Shown here: positions 53,027-61,232 of the stretch, piece after piece | Layout: each line of letters starts with the position of its first letter | Position numbering within the stretch: position 1 is the first letter of the stretch | Origin: Enterovibrio sp051650965 | GTDB taxonomy: Bacteria; Pseudomonadota; Gammaproteobacteria; Enterobacterales; Vibrionaceae | DNA: 64,000 bases | Assembly: GCA_051650965.1 (NCBI GenBank) | Contig: JBOFRL010000078.1 | Span: 1 to 64,000, forward strand | Direction: 5' to 3' | Translations under genes and position numbers: made by a program | Notes under the pieces: model-generated | Databases searched by the model: none | What the model saw: the letters and a program-made list of their open reading frames with translations, nothing else | What the model was told of the DNA's origin: nothing

Positions 53027-54067
53027 GTGCGCTCACTTTTTCAATTTTTTCAACGCTATACCTCGCCTTTTAAGCTGAAAAAGGCAGGTATTATGGGAAT
53101 GAATATGCGCAATAGCCGCTACATCGGCCGCTATAATCGCAGACATCTGTTCCCTTTAGTGGATAACAAGTTAAAAACCAAACAGTTAGCGACGCAGGCG
53201 GGAGCCTGTGTCCCCGCGCTGATTGGTATGATCGACAGCCAATATCAAGTTTCCACCATCCATGAGCTAGTGAAAAATCACCCAAGCTTTGTGATCAAGC
53301 CCGCGCAAGGCTCTGGCGGAAAAGGAATTTTGGTGATCACCAGCACCCACAACGGCATCTACAGCAAGCCGTCTGGCGCGCAAATTAACGCGCAGGACGT
53401 CGAGCGCCATATCACCAACATTTTGGCGGGCCTTTTTTCACTTGGCGGCAAAAATGACGTGGCGCTGATCGAGGCGCTGATCGAATTTGATGATGTTTTT
53501 GATGGCTTTAGCTACGAAGGCGTGCCAGACATTCGGATCATTGTCTTTCAAGGCTATCCGGTGATGGCGATGATGCGTCTATCGACCGCCGCTTCTGATG
53601 GCAAGGCGAACTTGCACCAAGGCGCGGTGGGCGTCGGCATTGATATCAGCAATGGTAGCGCGCTGCGGGCGGTGCAATTTAACCAAGAAGTCGAATACCA
53701 TCCCGACACGCAAAAAAAACTCAGCACGCTGGTCGTGCCGCACTGGCAAGAGCTGCTAACGCTGGCGGCAAGCGCGTGGGAGATGACGGGACTTGGCTAT
53801 ATCGGCACAGATATGGTGCTCGATAAAAAACAAGGCCCGATGGTGCTCGAGCTTAACGCACGGCCGGGGCTTGCCATTCAAATTGCCAACGGCTGCGGGC
53901 TGTTACCGCGTTTAGAGCACGTTGAAAAATTGCTGGCAAAAAAAATCCAGCTCAGCCCAACGGAGCGGGTGAAATATGTGCAACAGCATTTTATTGGGAC
54001 ACAGACGCTAAATCATTTTTTTTATGATCCAAAATTATCTTTTACAAAAAATGATTTAAATCCATAA
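53027..54067 (+). CDS. Alpha-L-glutamate ligase-like ATP-grasp protein
   Basis: This 346-residue cytoplasmic ATP-grasp enzyme resembles RimK-type amino-acid ligases. The ATP-binding lysine is K91 (FVIKPAQGS) with a glycine-rich loop GSGGKG at 95-100; metal-binding LELNARPGL lies near residues 275-285. The start is GTG at 53027, three bases after the upstream stop. It should form amide bonds between amino acids (glutamate by family name) and an unknown acceptor. Close coupling to a membrane transglutaminase-like protein and a periplasmic protease suggests a small peptide or peptide tag that is made, presented or exported, and trimmed. Substrate and product are unknown. Confidence 0.85.
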   Translation: MRSLFQFFQRYTSPFKLKKAGIMGMNMRNSRYIGRYNRRHLFPLVDNKLKTKQLATQAGACVPALIGMIDSQYQVSTIHELVKNHPSFVIKPAQGSGGKGILVITSTHNGIYSKPSGAQINAQDVERHITNILAGLFSLGGKNDVALIEALIEFDDVFDGFSYEGVPDIRIIVFQGYPVMAMMRLSTAASDGKANLHQGAVGVGIDISNGSALRAVQFNQEVEYHPDTQKKLSTLVVPHWQELLTLAASAWEMTGLGYIGTDMVLDKKQGPMVLELNARPGLAIQIANGCGLLPRLEHVEKLLAKKIQLSPTERVKYVQQHFIGTQTLNHFFYDPKLSFTKNDLNP

Positions 54068-54279
54068 GAAACAAGTAGTTAAGAGTATTTAATTTTTAAG
54101 AGCGCTAAAAATCACAAATTTTTAATTTTTTTTTGAACTAATAATTTGTTTATGCGTCTTAATTTATGCAGAAAGAAATGGCTAGAACGCCTTGTAATTA
54201 TGCACATTTCTGGCGAATACACTCTATCTATTTTGAACTGCTGCTTTTTCTTACTCCTATTTGCAAAATTTTTTATGCT
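54068..54279. other. AT-rich 3' region of the ATP-grasp operon
   Basis: About 210 bases separate the operon stop from the next terminator. The region is very AT-rich. It contains a 73-codon open frame (54166-54387) without a convincing ribosome site, which runs through the terminator and is not annotated. It may be a long 3' UTR or encode a small RNA ending at the terminator; nothing firmer is visible. Confidence 0.3.
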
Positions 54280-54308
54280 GCCCATTTTTTTAAATGGGCT
54301 TTTTTTTA
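54280..54308 (+). terminator. Strong rho-independent terminator before pykA
   Basis: GCCCATTT-TTTT-AAATGGGC followed by nine T residues. It probably ends the three-gene ATP-grasp operon or a small RNA in its 3' region. Confidence 0.9.
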
Positions 54309-54476
54309 TTTAAAATTTAAACAGCAAACTTTATTCCACACTGAGCCTCTTCGATCAAACGAGCTATTCTATTGTTTAGCCTTGTGATTTTGCGCAATTT
54401 TTAGCATACAAATAACATGTTTTTCGTTTAAGCAATACGCTACGATGCTATCGCTACAACTACACAGGAGTTTGCA

Positions 54477-55922
54477 ATGACACCATCTCTACGACGCACA
54501 AAAATTGTCACAACCCTTGGCCCTGCCACCGATCAAGGATCCGTGCTAGAAGCGCTGATCGCCGCGGGAGCCAACGTAGTACGGCTTAATTTTTCTCATG
54601 GAAAAGCGCAAGATCATATCAACCGCGCGCAAAAAGCGCGCGAAATCGCGAAAAAATTGGGAAAACACATCGGCATTTTGGGCGATCTGCAAGGGCCAAA
54701 AATCCGCATTTCCACCTTCGCGCAAGGCAAAATCAAACTTGAAATTGGCGACCGTTTTATTTTAGACAGCGCCCTTGCTGCAGGTGAAGGCAGCCAGCAC
54801 AGCGTTGGCCTTGATTATAAAACGTTACCGCAAGAAGTGGCGGCTGGCGACATTTTACTGCTCGACGATGGCCGCGTGCAGCTGTTAGTCGACCAAATCC
54901 ACGGCAGCGCTATCCACACTACCGTTACTGTTGCCGGCTACTTGTCCAACAATAAAGGGATCAATAAAAAAGGCGGCGGCCTTTCTGCGCCATCCTTAAC
55001 CGCCAAAGACAAGCAAGACATTCTTGTTGCAGCCGAGATCGGCGTTGACTACCTCGCTATCTCCTTTCCGCGCCACAGCGAAGACATGCATTTAGCGCGC
55101 AAATTGGCGCAAGAAGCGGGCCTCAATGCCCATTTGGTGGCTAAGGTCGAGCGCGCCGAAACGGTCGCAACAGACGCCAGCATTGACGATATTATTTTGG
55201 CCAGCGACGCAGTCATGGTGGCGCGTGGCGATCTGGGCGTTGAGATCGGTGACGCTGAGCTTGTCGGCGTGCAAAAAAAACTGATCCGCCGCTCGCGCGC
55301 GTTAAACCGCGTGGTGATCACCGCGACGCAAATGATGGAGTCGATGATATCGTCGCCGATGCCAACGCGCGCCGAAGTGATGGATGTGGCGAACGCCGTG
55401 ATCGACGGATCTGACGCGGTGATGCTGTCAGCCGAAACGGCGTCGGGCAGCTTCCCGGTTGAAACCGTGCAAGCAATGGCCAACGTCTGTCTTGGCGCGG
55501 AAAAAATGCCGTCGGTCAATATTTCTAACCATCGCCTCGATGAAGAGTTTTTGGAGATCGAAGAGTCGGTTGCCATGGCAACCATGTACGCGGCCAACCA
55601 CATGCCAAAAGTTAAGGCAATGATTTCTCTGACAGAAACAGGGAAAACGGCGCTGATGATGTCGCGCATAAGCTCAGGCAAGCCCATTTACGCCCTTTCG
55701 CGCCATCAAAGTACTCTTTCGCGCGCGGCGCTTTATCGCGGCGTTACGCCCTTGTATTTTCCAAGCGACACAGGCTCAGGCCCAGAAGTAGCGCAGCACG
55801 CCGTCGATATGCTAAAAGAGCTGGGGCTGTTGCAAACAAACGACGTTGTGATCTTCACGCAAGGCGACACCTGCGGCATTCAAGGCAACACCAACACCAT
55901 GCGCATCATCACGGTCTGTTAA
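54477..55922 (+). CDS. pykA: Pyruvate kinase (PykA type)
   Basis: This enzyme makes ATP and pyruvate from phosphoenolpyruvate. The 481 residues match E. coli PykA (480) more closely than PykF (470), especially the N-terminus LRRTKIVTTLGPATD and KGINKKGGGLSAPSLT. Catalytic/metal motifs include KVERAETV, MVARGDLGVEIG and MMESMISSPMPTRAEVMDVANAV. ACAGGAG precedes the ATG. Confidence 0.95.
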   Translation: MTPSLRRTKIVTTLGPATDQGSVLEALIAAGANVVRLNFSHGKAQDHINRAQKAREIAKKLGKHIGILGDLQGPKIRISTFAQGKIKLEIGDRFILDSALAAGEGSQHSVGLDYKTLPQEVAAGDILLLDDGRVQLLVDQIHGSAIHTTVTVAGYLSNNKGINKKGGGLSAPSLTAKDKQDILVAAEIGVDYLAISFPRHSEDMHLARKLAQEAGLNAHLVAKVERAETVATDASIDDIILASDAVMVARGDLGVEIGDAELVGVQKKLIRRSRALNRVVITATQMMESMISSPMPTRAEVMDVANAVIDGSDAVMLSAETASGSFPVETVQAMANVCLGAEKMPSVNISNHRLDEEFLEIEESVAMATMYAANHMPKVKAMISLTETGKTALMMSRISSGKPIYALSRHQSTLSRAALYRGVTPLYFPSDTGSGPEVAQHAVDMLKELGLLQTNDVVIFTQGDTCGIQGNTNTMRIITVC

Positions 55923-55936
55923 ATTGACGCATTCAT

Positions 55937-55956
55937 AAGGCCAGCACGCTGGCCTT
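55937..55956. terminator. Hairpin between convergent pykA and rimJ
   Basis: AAGGCCAGC and GCTGGCCTT form a 9-bp stem with a very short loop; only weak T content follows on either strand. Confidence 0.5.
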
Positions 55957-55965
55957 GTTGCTCGC

Positions 55966-56547
55966 CTAAGCGTGTGGAAATTGCCAATCGGGATTTTGCA
56001 AAGCGGTTAAAATATGATCTTCCCAACGATTGTTGATCAGCATGTAGCCGGCGGCAATTCCTTCAATTTTAAATCCTTGTTTTCCAAGCACATTGGCGCT
56101 TTTTACATTGCGCGGCATGTACGTGGCCGTCAGGCGATGCATGTGCTGCTGCGTAAATAGCCAGCGGTTGGTGAGCGTCAGCGCGCGGTGCATGATCCCA
56201 AGCCCTTGTTTTTCCTGCGCTAAAGAGTAGCCAAGATTGGCGCTGTAATGCGGGTAGCGCACAACCGAGTTATAGGAGATAATGCCGATCACTTGCTCGC
56301 AGTTTGGCGAGTCAAACAGCAAGAAGCAAAAAGCAAGCGCGTGGCGCTGCAGCTCACACAGCTGTGACAGACGCTGCTCCCAATTTTTTACCGTATAAAA
56401 ATCAACCGTTTTCGCCGGCTCCCACGGTATCAAATGCTGCTTATTGTGCTGATAGTAAGCAACGATTTTTTCAGCATCTTGCTGTGTGACCAGCCGTAAC
56501 GTTAATTCATCTATCGCAAGATGAAAATCTTCATTTATCAATTGCAC
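55966..56547 (-). CDS. rimJ: GNAT N-acetyltransferase, RimJ-like
   Basis: This 193-residue acetyltransferase resembles E. coli RimJ (194 aa), which acetylates the N-terminus of ribosomal protein S5. Shared features include LTLRLV, HLIPWEP, SYNSVVRYPHYSANLGYSLAQEKQGLGIM (acetyl-CoA loop QxxGxG-like KQGLGI) and the C-terminal RWEDHILTALQNPDW. The start is GTG at 56547 with GGAG five bases upstream. The target in this organism is inferred only. Divergent from ogt with 33 bases between starts. Confidence 0.82.
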   Translation of the reverse strand: MQLINEDFHLAIDELTLRLVTQQDAEKIVAYYQHNKQHLIPWEPAKTVDFYTVKNWEQRLSQLCELQRHALAFCFLLFDSPNCEQVIGIISYNSVVRYPHYSANLGYSLAQEKQGLGIMHRALTLTNRWLFTQQHMHRLTATYMPRNVKSANVLGKQGFKIEGIAAGYMLINNRWEDHILTALQNPDWQFPHA

Positions 56548-56580
56548 GACACTCCATTCCCTAAGAGCATTGAATTTATT

Positions 56581-57075
56581 ATGTATTACGATAAATTTGT
56601 TTCACCTTTTGGCCTGCTGCACCTTGGCGCAACGAGCCGCGGACTGTTCCATGCGTCCTTGACTGTGCCGACTAAAACAGGCGCTCAAACAGATGAGGAA
56701 ATTGCAAGGTACCATCTTACGCAGTGTAAGGAGCAGCTACATGACTATTTTGCGGGCACAAGATCAATTTTTAGCGTTCAGCTCGCGCCATTTGGCACTG
56801 TGTTTCAGCAGCGCGTGTGGCGCGCTTTACAAAAAATATCCTATGGCGAGTGCGCAACTTATGGCGATATTGCGAAACGGATAGATAACCCTCTTGCGTA
56901 TCAAGCAGTTGGAATGGCTTGCCGCACCAATCCCATTTTGCTGCTCATCCCCTGCCACCGCGTAGTTGGCAAAAAAGGGGCGCTAACGGGCTTTCAATTT
57001 GGTATTTCGATGAAAAAAAATTTGCTCGAGCATGAGCAAAAATATCAAGAGGCGCAGTCGGGTGAGAAAAAATAG
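56581..57075 (+). CDS. ogt: Methylated-DNA--protein-cysteine methyltransferase
   Basis: This suicide enzyme removes alkyl groups from O6-methylguanine (and O4-methylthymine). The 164-residue form starting MYYDKFVSPFG has the acceptor cysteine C125 in IPCHRVVG, the helix-turn-helix region YGDIAKRI with the arginine finger context (GMACRTNP), and the Asn-hinge. A longer form from 56521 would overlap rimJ and adds residues not seen in the family; the chosen start has only a weak ribosome site. Confidence 0.9.
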   Translation: MYYDKFVSPFGLLHLGATSRGLFHASLTVPTKTGAQTDEEIARYHLTQCKEQLHDYFAGTRSIFSVQLAPFGTVFQQRVWRALQKISYGECATYGDIAKRIDNPLAYQAVGMACRTNPILLLIPCHRVVGKKGALTGFQFGISMKKNLLEHEQKYQEAQSGEKK

Positions 57076-57100
57076 TCTGCGGCAAGGCGCAAAAGAGAGC

Positions 57101-57130
57101 AAACGTTAAAGCCAATCAGCCTTAACGTTT
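57101..57130. terminator. Inverted repeat between convergent ogt and ycjF
   Basis: AAACGTTAA and TTAACGTTT form a perfect 9-bp stem around a 12-base loop that can partly pair (GCC/GGC-like). T-tracts are weak. Confidence 0.45.
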
Positions 57131-57141
57131 AAAATGAATGG

Positions 57142-58161
57142 TTACCGTTTTACGCCTGCCAGCTGGCCTAAAAGATCACGGCGCAGCTCTGACAATTTTG
57201 GCACCGGTGACGCCAAATGCGGCAGCGGGCGCATCAAGGCTATCGCCTTATAGCCCAAACGAGCCGTCAACAGCCCCACGCCTAATCCTTGCGCCGCGCG
57301 GCCAGACAATTTGCCAGCAATACCAATCGAAAGCAGCTCTGATCCCATGTCGGTAACCAGCTCGCTCGCGCCGGCCAGCGCCATGTTGACCAGCACTAAA
57401 CGCAACATGCTGATTTTTGACCAATATCCAAGCTTAATGCCGTAGTGCTCAGAGATCTGGCCGAGCATGCTCACGCTGCGCCACGCCACAAGGCCCATAT
57501 CGACAATCGCAAGCGGGCTAAGCGCCACAAGCAGCGCCGCCTCTGAGGCGTGTTTGGCGATGATTTTTTTCGCGCGCGCATCAAGCCCCGCAAGCACAAG
57601 GCTGTCGTAAAGCTCAAAAACATCTTTGTCGGTCTGCGTTGGCGTGACCACCTGTTGCCATTTGTCGTACTCTGGCATCAGCTCGCAGCCAGCAAGTTTG
57701 GCTAGCTTTTCGCACTCTTTTTTCGCATTGCCAGCGCCATTGGTGCTGATCAGCCCCTGCATTTTTTCGCGCACCATCTGCCGTCCGCGCAGCCGCTGCA
57801 GCGCAAAAAACTCTTTACCAAGCGCCGCAAAACCTAGCGTAGAAAGGCCGAGCCAAAAACCGCTCCAGCCCACAGTCAGCCAATCACTGGCGAGAAAAGC
57901 GCTCTGGATCTCAGCGATCAGCTGCCAGCTCAGCAGCCCCGCGCCAAGCATGGCAAAACAGCGCAGCCCCCAATGCTTTTTGACTGTCGTCAACTTAGCG
58001 GCGAGCTGCTTTTCACTTACGGCCTCTTTTTCAACACAATCTACTGCTAAAAAATCGGACTTTTCGGTAAAAAACTGCGCGCTTTTTAAAGTCTCATCGG
58101 CTTTAAATTGCGTTTCGTCACTAAATTCATTAAAAAAAATCGTCTTTTGATATTCAGCCAT
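57142..58161 (-). CDS. ycjF: YcjF-family membrane protein (DUF697)
   Basis: This 339-residue inner-membrane protein has two central TM segments (about 88-130) and a C-terminal DUF697-type region (TDKDVFELYDSLVLAGLDARAKKIIAKHA and VALSPLAIVDMGLVAWRS in segments). It is the last gene of the psp operon, as in E. coli pspABC...ycjXF. AAGG lies about eight bases before the ATG. Role unknown; linked to envelope stress by context. Confidence 0.9.
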   Translation of the reverse strand: MAEYQKTIFFNEFSDETQFKADETLKSAQFFTEKSDFLAVDCVEKEAVSEKQLAAKLTTVKKHWGLRCFAMLGAGLLSWQLIAEIQSAFLASDWLTVGWSGFWLGLSTLGFAALGKEFFALQRLRGRQMVREKMQGLISTNGAGNAKKECEKLAKLAGCELMPEYDKWQQVVTPTQTDKDVFELYDSLVLAGLDARAKKIIAKHASEAALLVALSPLAIVDMGLVAWRSVSMLGQISEHYGIKLGYWSKISMLRLVLVNMALAGASELVTDMGSELLSIGIAGKLSGRAAQGLGVGLLTARLGYKAIALMRPLPHLASPVPKLSELRRDLLGQLAGVKR

Positions 58162-58178
58162 TCGGGTAACCTTAATAC

Positions 58179-59561
58179 TTAGCTAAATTTGTCAGCAAGC
58201 AGATATTGTAAGCTTTTATCCAGTCCAATGTGCGGTAACGGCAGCTCTGGAGGGGTTTCCATGGGCCGAAAAAGCCTAAAGTCAAAACTTTTTGTTTCCC
58301 AAAACTCTTTACCTGGCAGGCGCGTCGGTACATCGCCAGGGTACATCAAAATCGGCCGCCCAGACAAAAGATGGCCACGTACGGCCGCCATTTGCTCGCC
58401 TTGATGCGACACCATACCATGTTGCGTAGCTTGAATTGACGCGAGCGCTTGGCACGAAATATCAATGCCTTCAAACGCCACGCTTTGTCTTGCCATATGG
58501 ATCAGTTGCCCAAGCAGCGTCACCAAATTGCCTTGCTGATCTGGCGTAATGTGATCGGCTTTAGTCGCGGCAAATAAAATTTTGTCAATGCTTGGCGCAA
58601 AAAGGCGGCGCAGCAAGCTGCTTTTTCCATAACGAAAACTTTGCATCAGCTGCGAAAAAGCGTCGCGCATGTCGTTGAACGATTCAGGCCCCGCATTGAG
58701 CGGCTGCAACACGTCAACCAGCACGATTTGCCGGTCCACTTTGGAGAAATAGTTGCGATAAAAGCCTTGCACAATGTGGCTGCAATAATAGTCGTAACGC
58801 TGCTTTAGCACCGCATAGTTACTCTCTTTTATCACTTTATTTGGCACTGGCAAGTTAACCAGCGGGAAAAATTGCAAAACCGGCGCGCCAGCGTATTCGC
58901 CTGGCAGCACGAAACGGCCCGGTTGTACCCAGTGCAGCTGCGCTTTATCTTTGCAGCTGTGCAGATAATCGGTAAATTTTTCGGCAATTTCTGCCACTTT
59001 ACGCGCCTCAAATGGCGCATTGAGATCCAGCGTCGCGAGCTGCTCAAGCCAAGGCTTAGCAAGCTCGCTGCGGCTTCCTTTTAAAATGCCCTCTTGCGAG
59101 CTTGACCACTGCTCAAAGCTCATCGATAAAAGAGGCAGATCCAGCAGCCATTCGCCAGGATAATCAATTAAATCAACATATAGCGTGGCCGTTTCTTGCA
59201 ACAAACGCATCGCTTTAGACTGCGGCCGATAGCGAATTTCTAGGCGAATTTCACTAATGTCAGAGGTTGGCGCGGCCCAGCTGGGCGGCTGGCCTTGCAG
59301 CGCTTGCATCGCGCCGTCATAGTCAAATGCCGGAATATGCAAGTTATTTTGCTGAATACGCCGCGCGCCAAGCAAGCAGCCCTCGCGCGCCGGCTTAAAC
59401 AGCGGCAGCTGCGAGCTGATTGCGCTGTGCAAAAGCTGATTGATCACCGAAGTGATAAAGGAGGTTTTTCCAGCCCGCGAAAGTCCCGTCACCGCTAAGC
59501 AGATATGACGATCTAAGCTGCGATTGACCCATTTGTTGATCTGATTGGTTACTGATTTCAT
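58179..59561 (-). CDS. ycjX: YcjX-family P-loop NTPase (DUF463)
   Basis: This 460-residue cytoplasmic protein has a P-loop LAVTGLSRAGKTSFI near residue 22-37 and a Walker B-like YVDLIDYPGEWLLDLP near 130, matching the YcjX family (E. coli 465 aa). It follows pspC by 14 bases and precedes ycjF by 17. Stress-induced GTPase-like role is inferred from the operon. Confidence 0.92.
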   Translation of the reverse strand: MKSVTNQINKWVNRSLDRHICLAVTGLSRAGKTSFITSVINQLLHSAISSQLPLFKPAREGCLLGARRIQQNNLHIPAFDYDGAMQALQGQPPSWAAPTSDISEIRLEIRYRPQSKAMRLLQETATLYVDLIDYPGEWLLDLPLLSMSFEQWSSSQEGILKGSRSELAKPWLEQLATLDLNAPFEARKVAEIAEKFTDYLHSCKDKAQLHWVQPGRFVLPGEYAGAPVLQFFPLVNLPVPNKVIKESNYAVLKQRYDYYCSHIVQGFYRNYFSKVDRQIVLVDVLQPLNAGPESFNDMRDAFSQLMQSFRYGKSSLLRRLFAPSIDKILFAATKADHITPDQQGNLVTLLGQLIHMARQSVAFEGIDISCQALASIQATQHGMVSHQGEQMAAVRGHLLSGRPILMYPGDVPTRLPGKEFWETKSFDFRLFRPMETPPELPLPHIGLDKSLQYLLADKFS

Positions 59562-59575
59562 GCTGCAAACTGGCT

Positions 59576-59962
59576 CTATAGCTGATCAAATTTACGTTTT
59601 AGCTCAAATTCTCGTGAAGTTACGTGCGCTTCCATTTGCTCTATTTTTTTCTCCATCGACTTCATGCTGCCTTTTAATTCGGCAAGCAGCTCTGTCGTTG
59701 ATTGAGCATTCATATTACGCCGGTGTTGGCCATCTGCAAAGCCTGCGCGGGAGGCATCAGCACTGTCTTGTGGTTTGGCATCTAAAAACAGCATCGCCGC
59801 CACATAAACGATAACGGCAGTAAAACCAAAACCGATAACAAACGCGCAAATTGCCAGTGCGCGCATGATCCACACTTCAAGACCAAAATAGTCGGCTAAA
59901 CCTGCGCAAACGCCGCCGATCCGGCCATTTTTTGGATCACGGTATAATTTATTAAAACTCAT
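59576..59962 (-). CDS. pspC: Phage shock protein C
   Basis: This 128-residue protein has the PspC domain (KLYRDPKNGRIGGVCAGLADYFG) followed by one TM segment (about 36-62) and a coiled-coil tail (SMKKIEQMEAH-like, ending FELKRKFDQL) like E. coli PspC. The ATG at 59962 overlaps the pspB stop (ATGA) and has GGAGGG upstream. With PspB it senses membrane damage and releases PspF from PspA. Confidence 0.94.
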   Translation of the reverse strand: MSFNKLYRDPKNGRIGGVCAGLADYFGLEVWIMRALAICAFVIGFGFTAVIVYVAAMLFLDAKPQDSADASRAGFADGQHRRNMNAQSTTELLAELKGSMKSMEKKIEQMEAHVTSREFELKRKFDQL

Positions 59963-60183
59963 CGTTCCCTCCATTGTGATGTGCTTGCATCTAGGATCCT
60001 CTCAAGGGTATTGACCCTCTGCTGCAATTGCTCAATTTGCTGTGATAGCTGGCGCAACTCGTTGAGCTGCTCTGCATTGAGATGGCTTCCTGTGAGCCGC
60101 CGATTACGATAATGCAGCCATAACCAAAGTGGTGCGACGAAAAGTAAAAACAGCGACAACGGAAACAAAAAAAGCCCTGACAT
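59959..60183 (-). CDS. pspB: Phage shock protein B
   Basis: This 74-residue protein has an N-terminal TM segment (LFLFPLSLFLLFVAPLWLWL region) and a C-terminal coiled coil (QLSQQIEQLQQRVNTLERIL), matching PspB. It is coupled to pspC by a four-base overlap and lies 181 bases after pspA, with a hairpin between. Confidence 0.94.
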   Translation of the reverse strand: MSGLFLFPLSLFLLFVAPLWLWLHYRNRRLTGSHLNAEQLNELRQLSQQIEQLQQRVNTLERILDASTSQWRER

Positions 60184-60242
60184 ATCAACACCTTAAACTT
60201 TAACCTTTGACAGCCTGTGCCCATTTTTCTCATTTTTATTAA

Positions 60243-60270
60243 TAAAATGGCCAACAAGTTGACCATTTTA
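60243..60270 (-). terminator. Hairpin/attenuator between pspA and pspB
   Basis: TAAAATGG and CCATTTTA pair with an inner CAAC/GTTG; AT-rich sequence follows on the minus strand. Located in an unusually large gap inside the operon, it may reduce transcription past pspA, giving excess PspA. Confidence 0.5.
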
Positions 60271-60364
60271 AAAGGCACAGATATCAAAGAGAACTATTAC
60301 AACAGATTGTCACTCGACTGAATAGACAATCATCGCACTATTTGAAATAACATCTTGATTTTTT

Positions 60365-61051
60365 TTAGAAGCCTCCTTGCTCAGGCTTATTTGTGTGCTT
60401 TAAGTTTTCTTTCATGCGCGCAAGCTCTTTCTCAATTTCATCTTGCGCTTGCAAGTTAGCAAATTCGCTTTTCAAATTAACATGTTGCCCCATTAGATAG
60501 CTGTCGGCTTGCGCTTCAAGCTCATCAATTTTTCGCTCGTATTGATCAAGCTTTGCTAGCGCTTGCTCAGTGCCAGTGTTGTTAAGCTGCTGCTGCACCG
60601 TGACGCGATTGCTCGCAGCTTGGCGGCGAATGATCATGGTTTGCTGACGCGCACGCGTCTCAAGCAACTTTGCTTCTAACGCACTGATCTCGCTGCTTAA
60701 TTTATTGATGTTCTCTTCAACGATATGCAGCTCATTTTGCAAACGCGCCAGTAGCTCAGCCACTTTTTGCTTTTCCAAGAGCGCCGCACGCGCCAGATCT
60801 TCGCGCCCTTTTTGCAAAGCCAAAGACGCCTTTTGCTGCCAGTCGTACTGCTGATCCGCATAATGGCCAATTTTACGCGCCAACTCTTTTTTATCGGCGA
60901 GAACTCGCGCTGAGCTTGTGCGCACCTCAACTAGCGTGTCTTCCATCTCTTGGATAATAAGACGCACCATTTTTTCAGGATCTTCTGCCTTATCTAACAA
61001 AGCATTAACGTTCGCGCTAATGATGTCAGTAAAACGTGAAAAAATACCCAT
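60365..61051 (-). CDS. pspA: Phage shock protein A
   Basis: This 228-residue coiled-coil ESCRT-III-like protein (E. coli 222 aa) binds stressed membranes and, when unstressed, inhibits PspF. N-terminal amphipathic helix MGIFSRFTDIISANVNALLD and the EDPEKMVRLIIQEMEDTLVEVRT segment are typical. AAGGAG precedes the ATG. Driven from a sigma-54 promoter about 70-85 bases upstream. Confidence 0.97.
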   Translation of the reverse strand: MGIFSRFTDIISANVNALLDKAEDPEKMVRLIIQEMEDTLVEVRTSSARVLADKKELARKIGHYADQQYDWQQKASLALQKGREDLARAALLEKQKVAELLARLQNELHIVEENINKLSSEISALEAKLLETRARQQTMIIRRQAASNRVTVQQQLNNTGTEQALAKLDQYERKIDELEAQADSYLMGQHVNLKSEFANLQAQDEIEKELARMKENLKHTNKPEQGGF

Positions 61052-61119
61052 ATCAACTCCTTATTTTTGATGCCTTATTATGGATAACTTAGCAAATTTA
61101 CCAAGCCACACACTAGTAA

Positions 61120-61135
61120 TACAATTTACGTGCCA
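61120..61135 (-). promoter_or_regulatory. Sigma-54 promoter of the psp operon
   Basis: On the minus strand TGGCACGTAAATTGTA matches the -24/-12 consensus TGGCACG-N4-TTGCA with one deviation. It points to pspA; PspF enhancer sites should lie toward 61140-61215 but are not delimited. Confidence 0.87.
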
Positions 61136-61232
61136 GTTTTTTATTTCCTTGTTTTTCAACAAGATAAGAAAACTACTCTTTTTAACAATCATCCTTTATG
61201 ATTAAAAAAATCATTTTTTGGTAAATTTGACC

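Noticed and set aside
54166..54387. 73-codon ORF between the ATP-grasp gene and pykA
   Set aside because: It runs through the strong terminator at 54280-54308, has no clear ribosome site, and its composition (Phe/Leu-rich) follows the local AT-richness.
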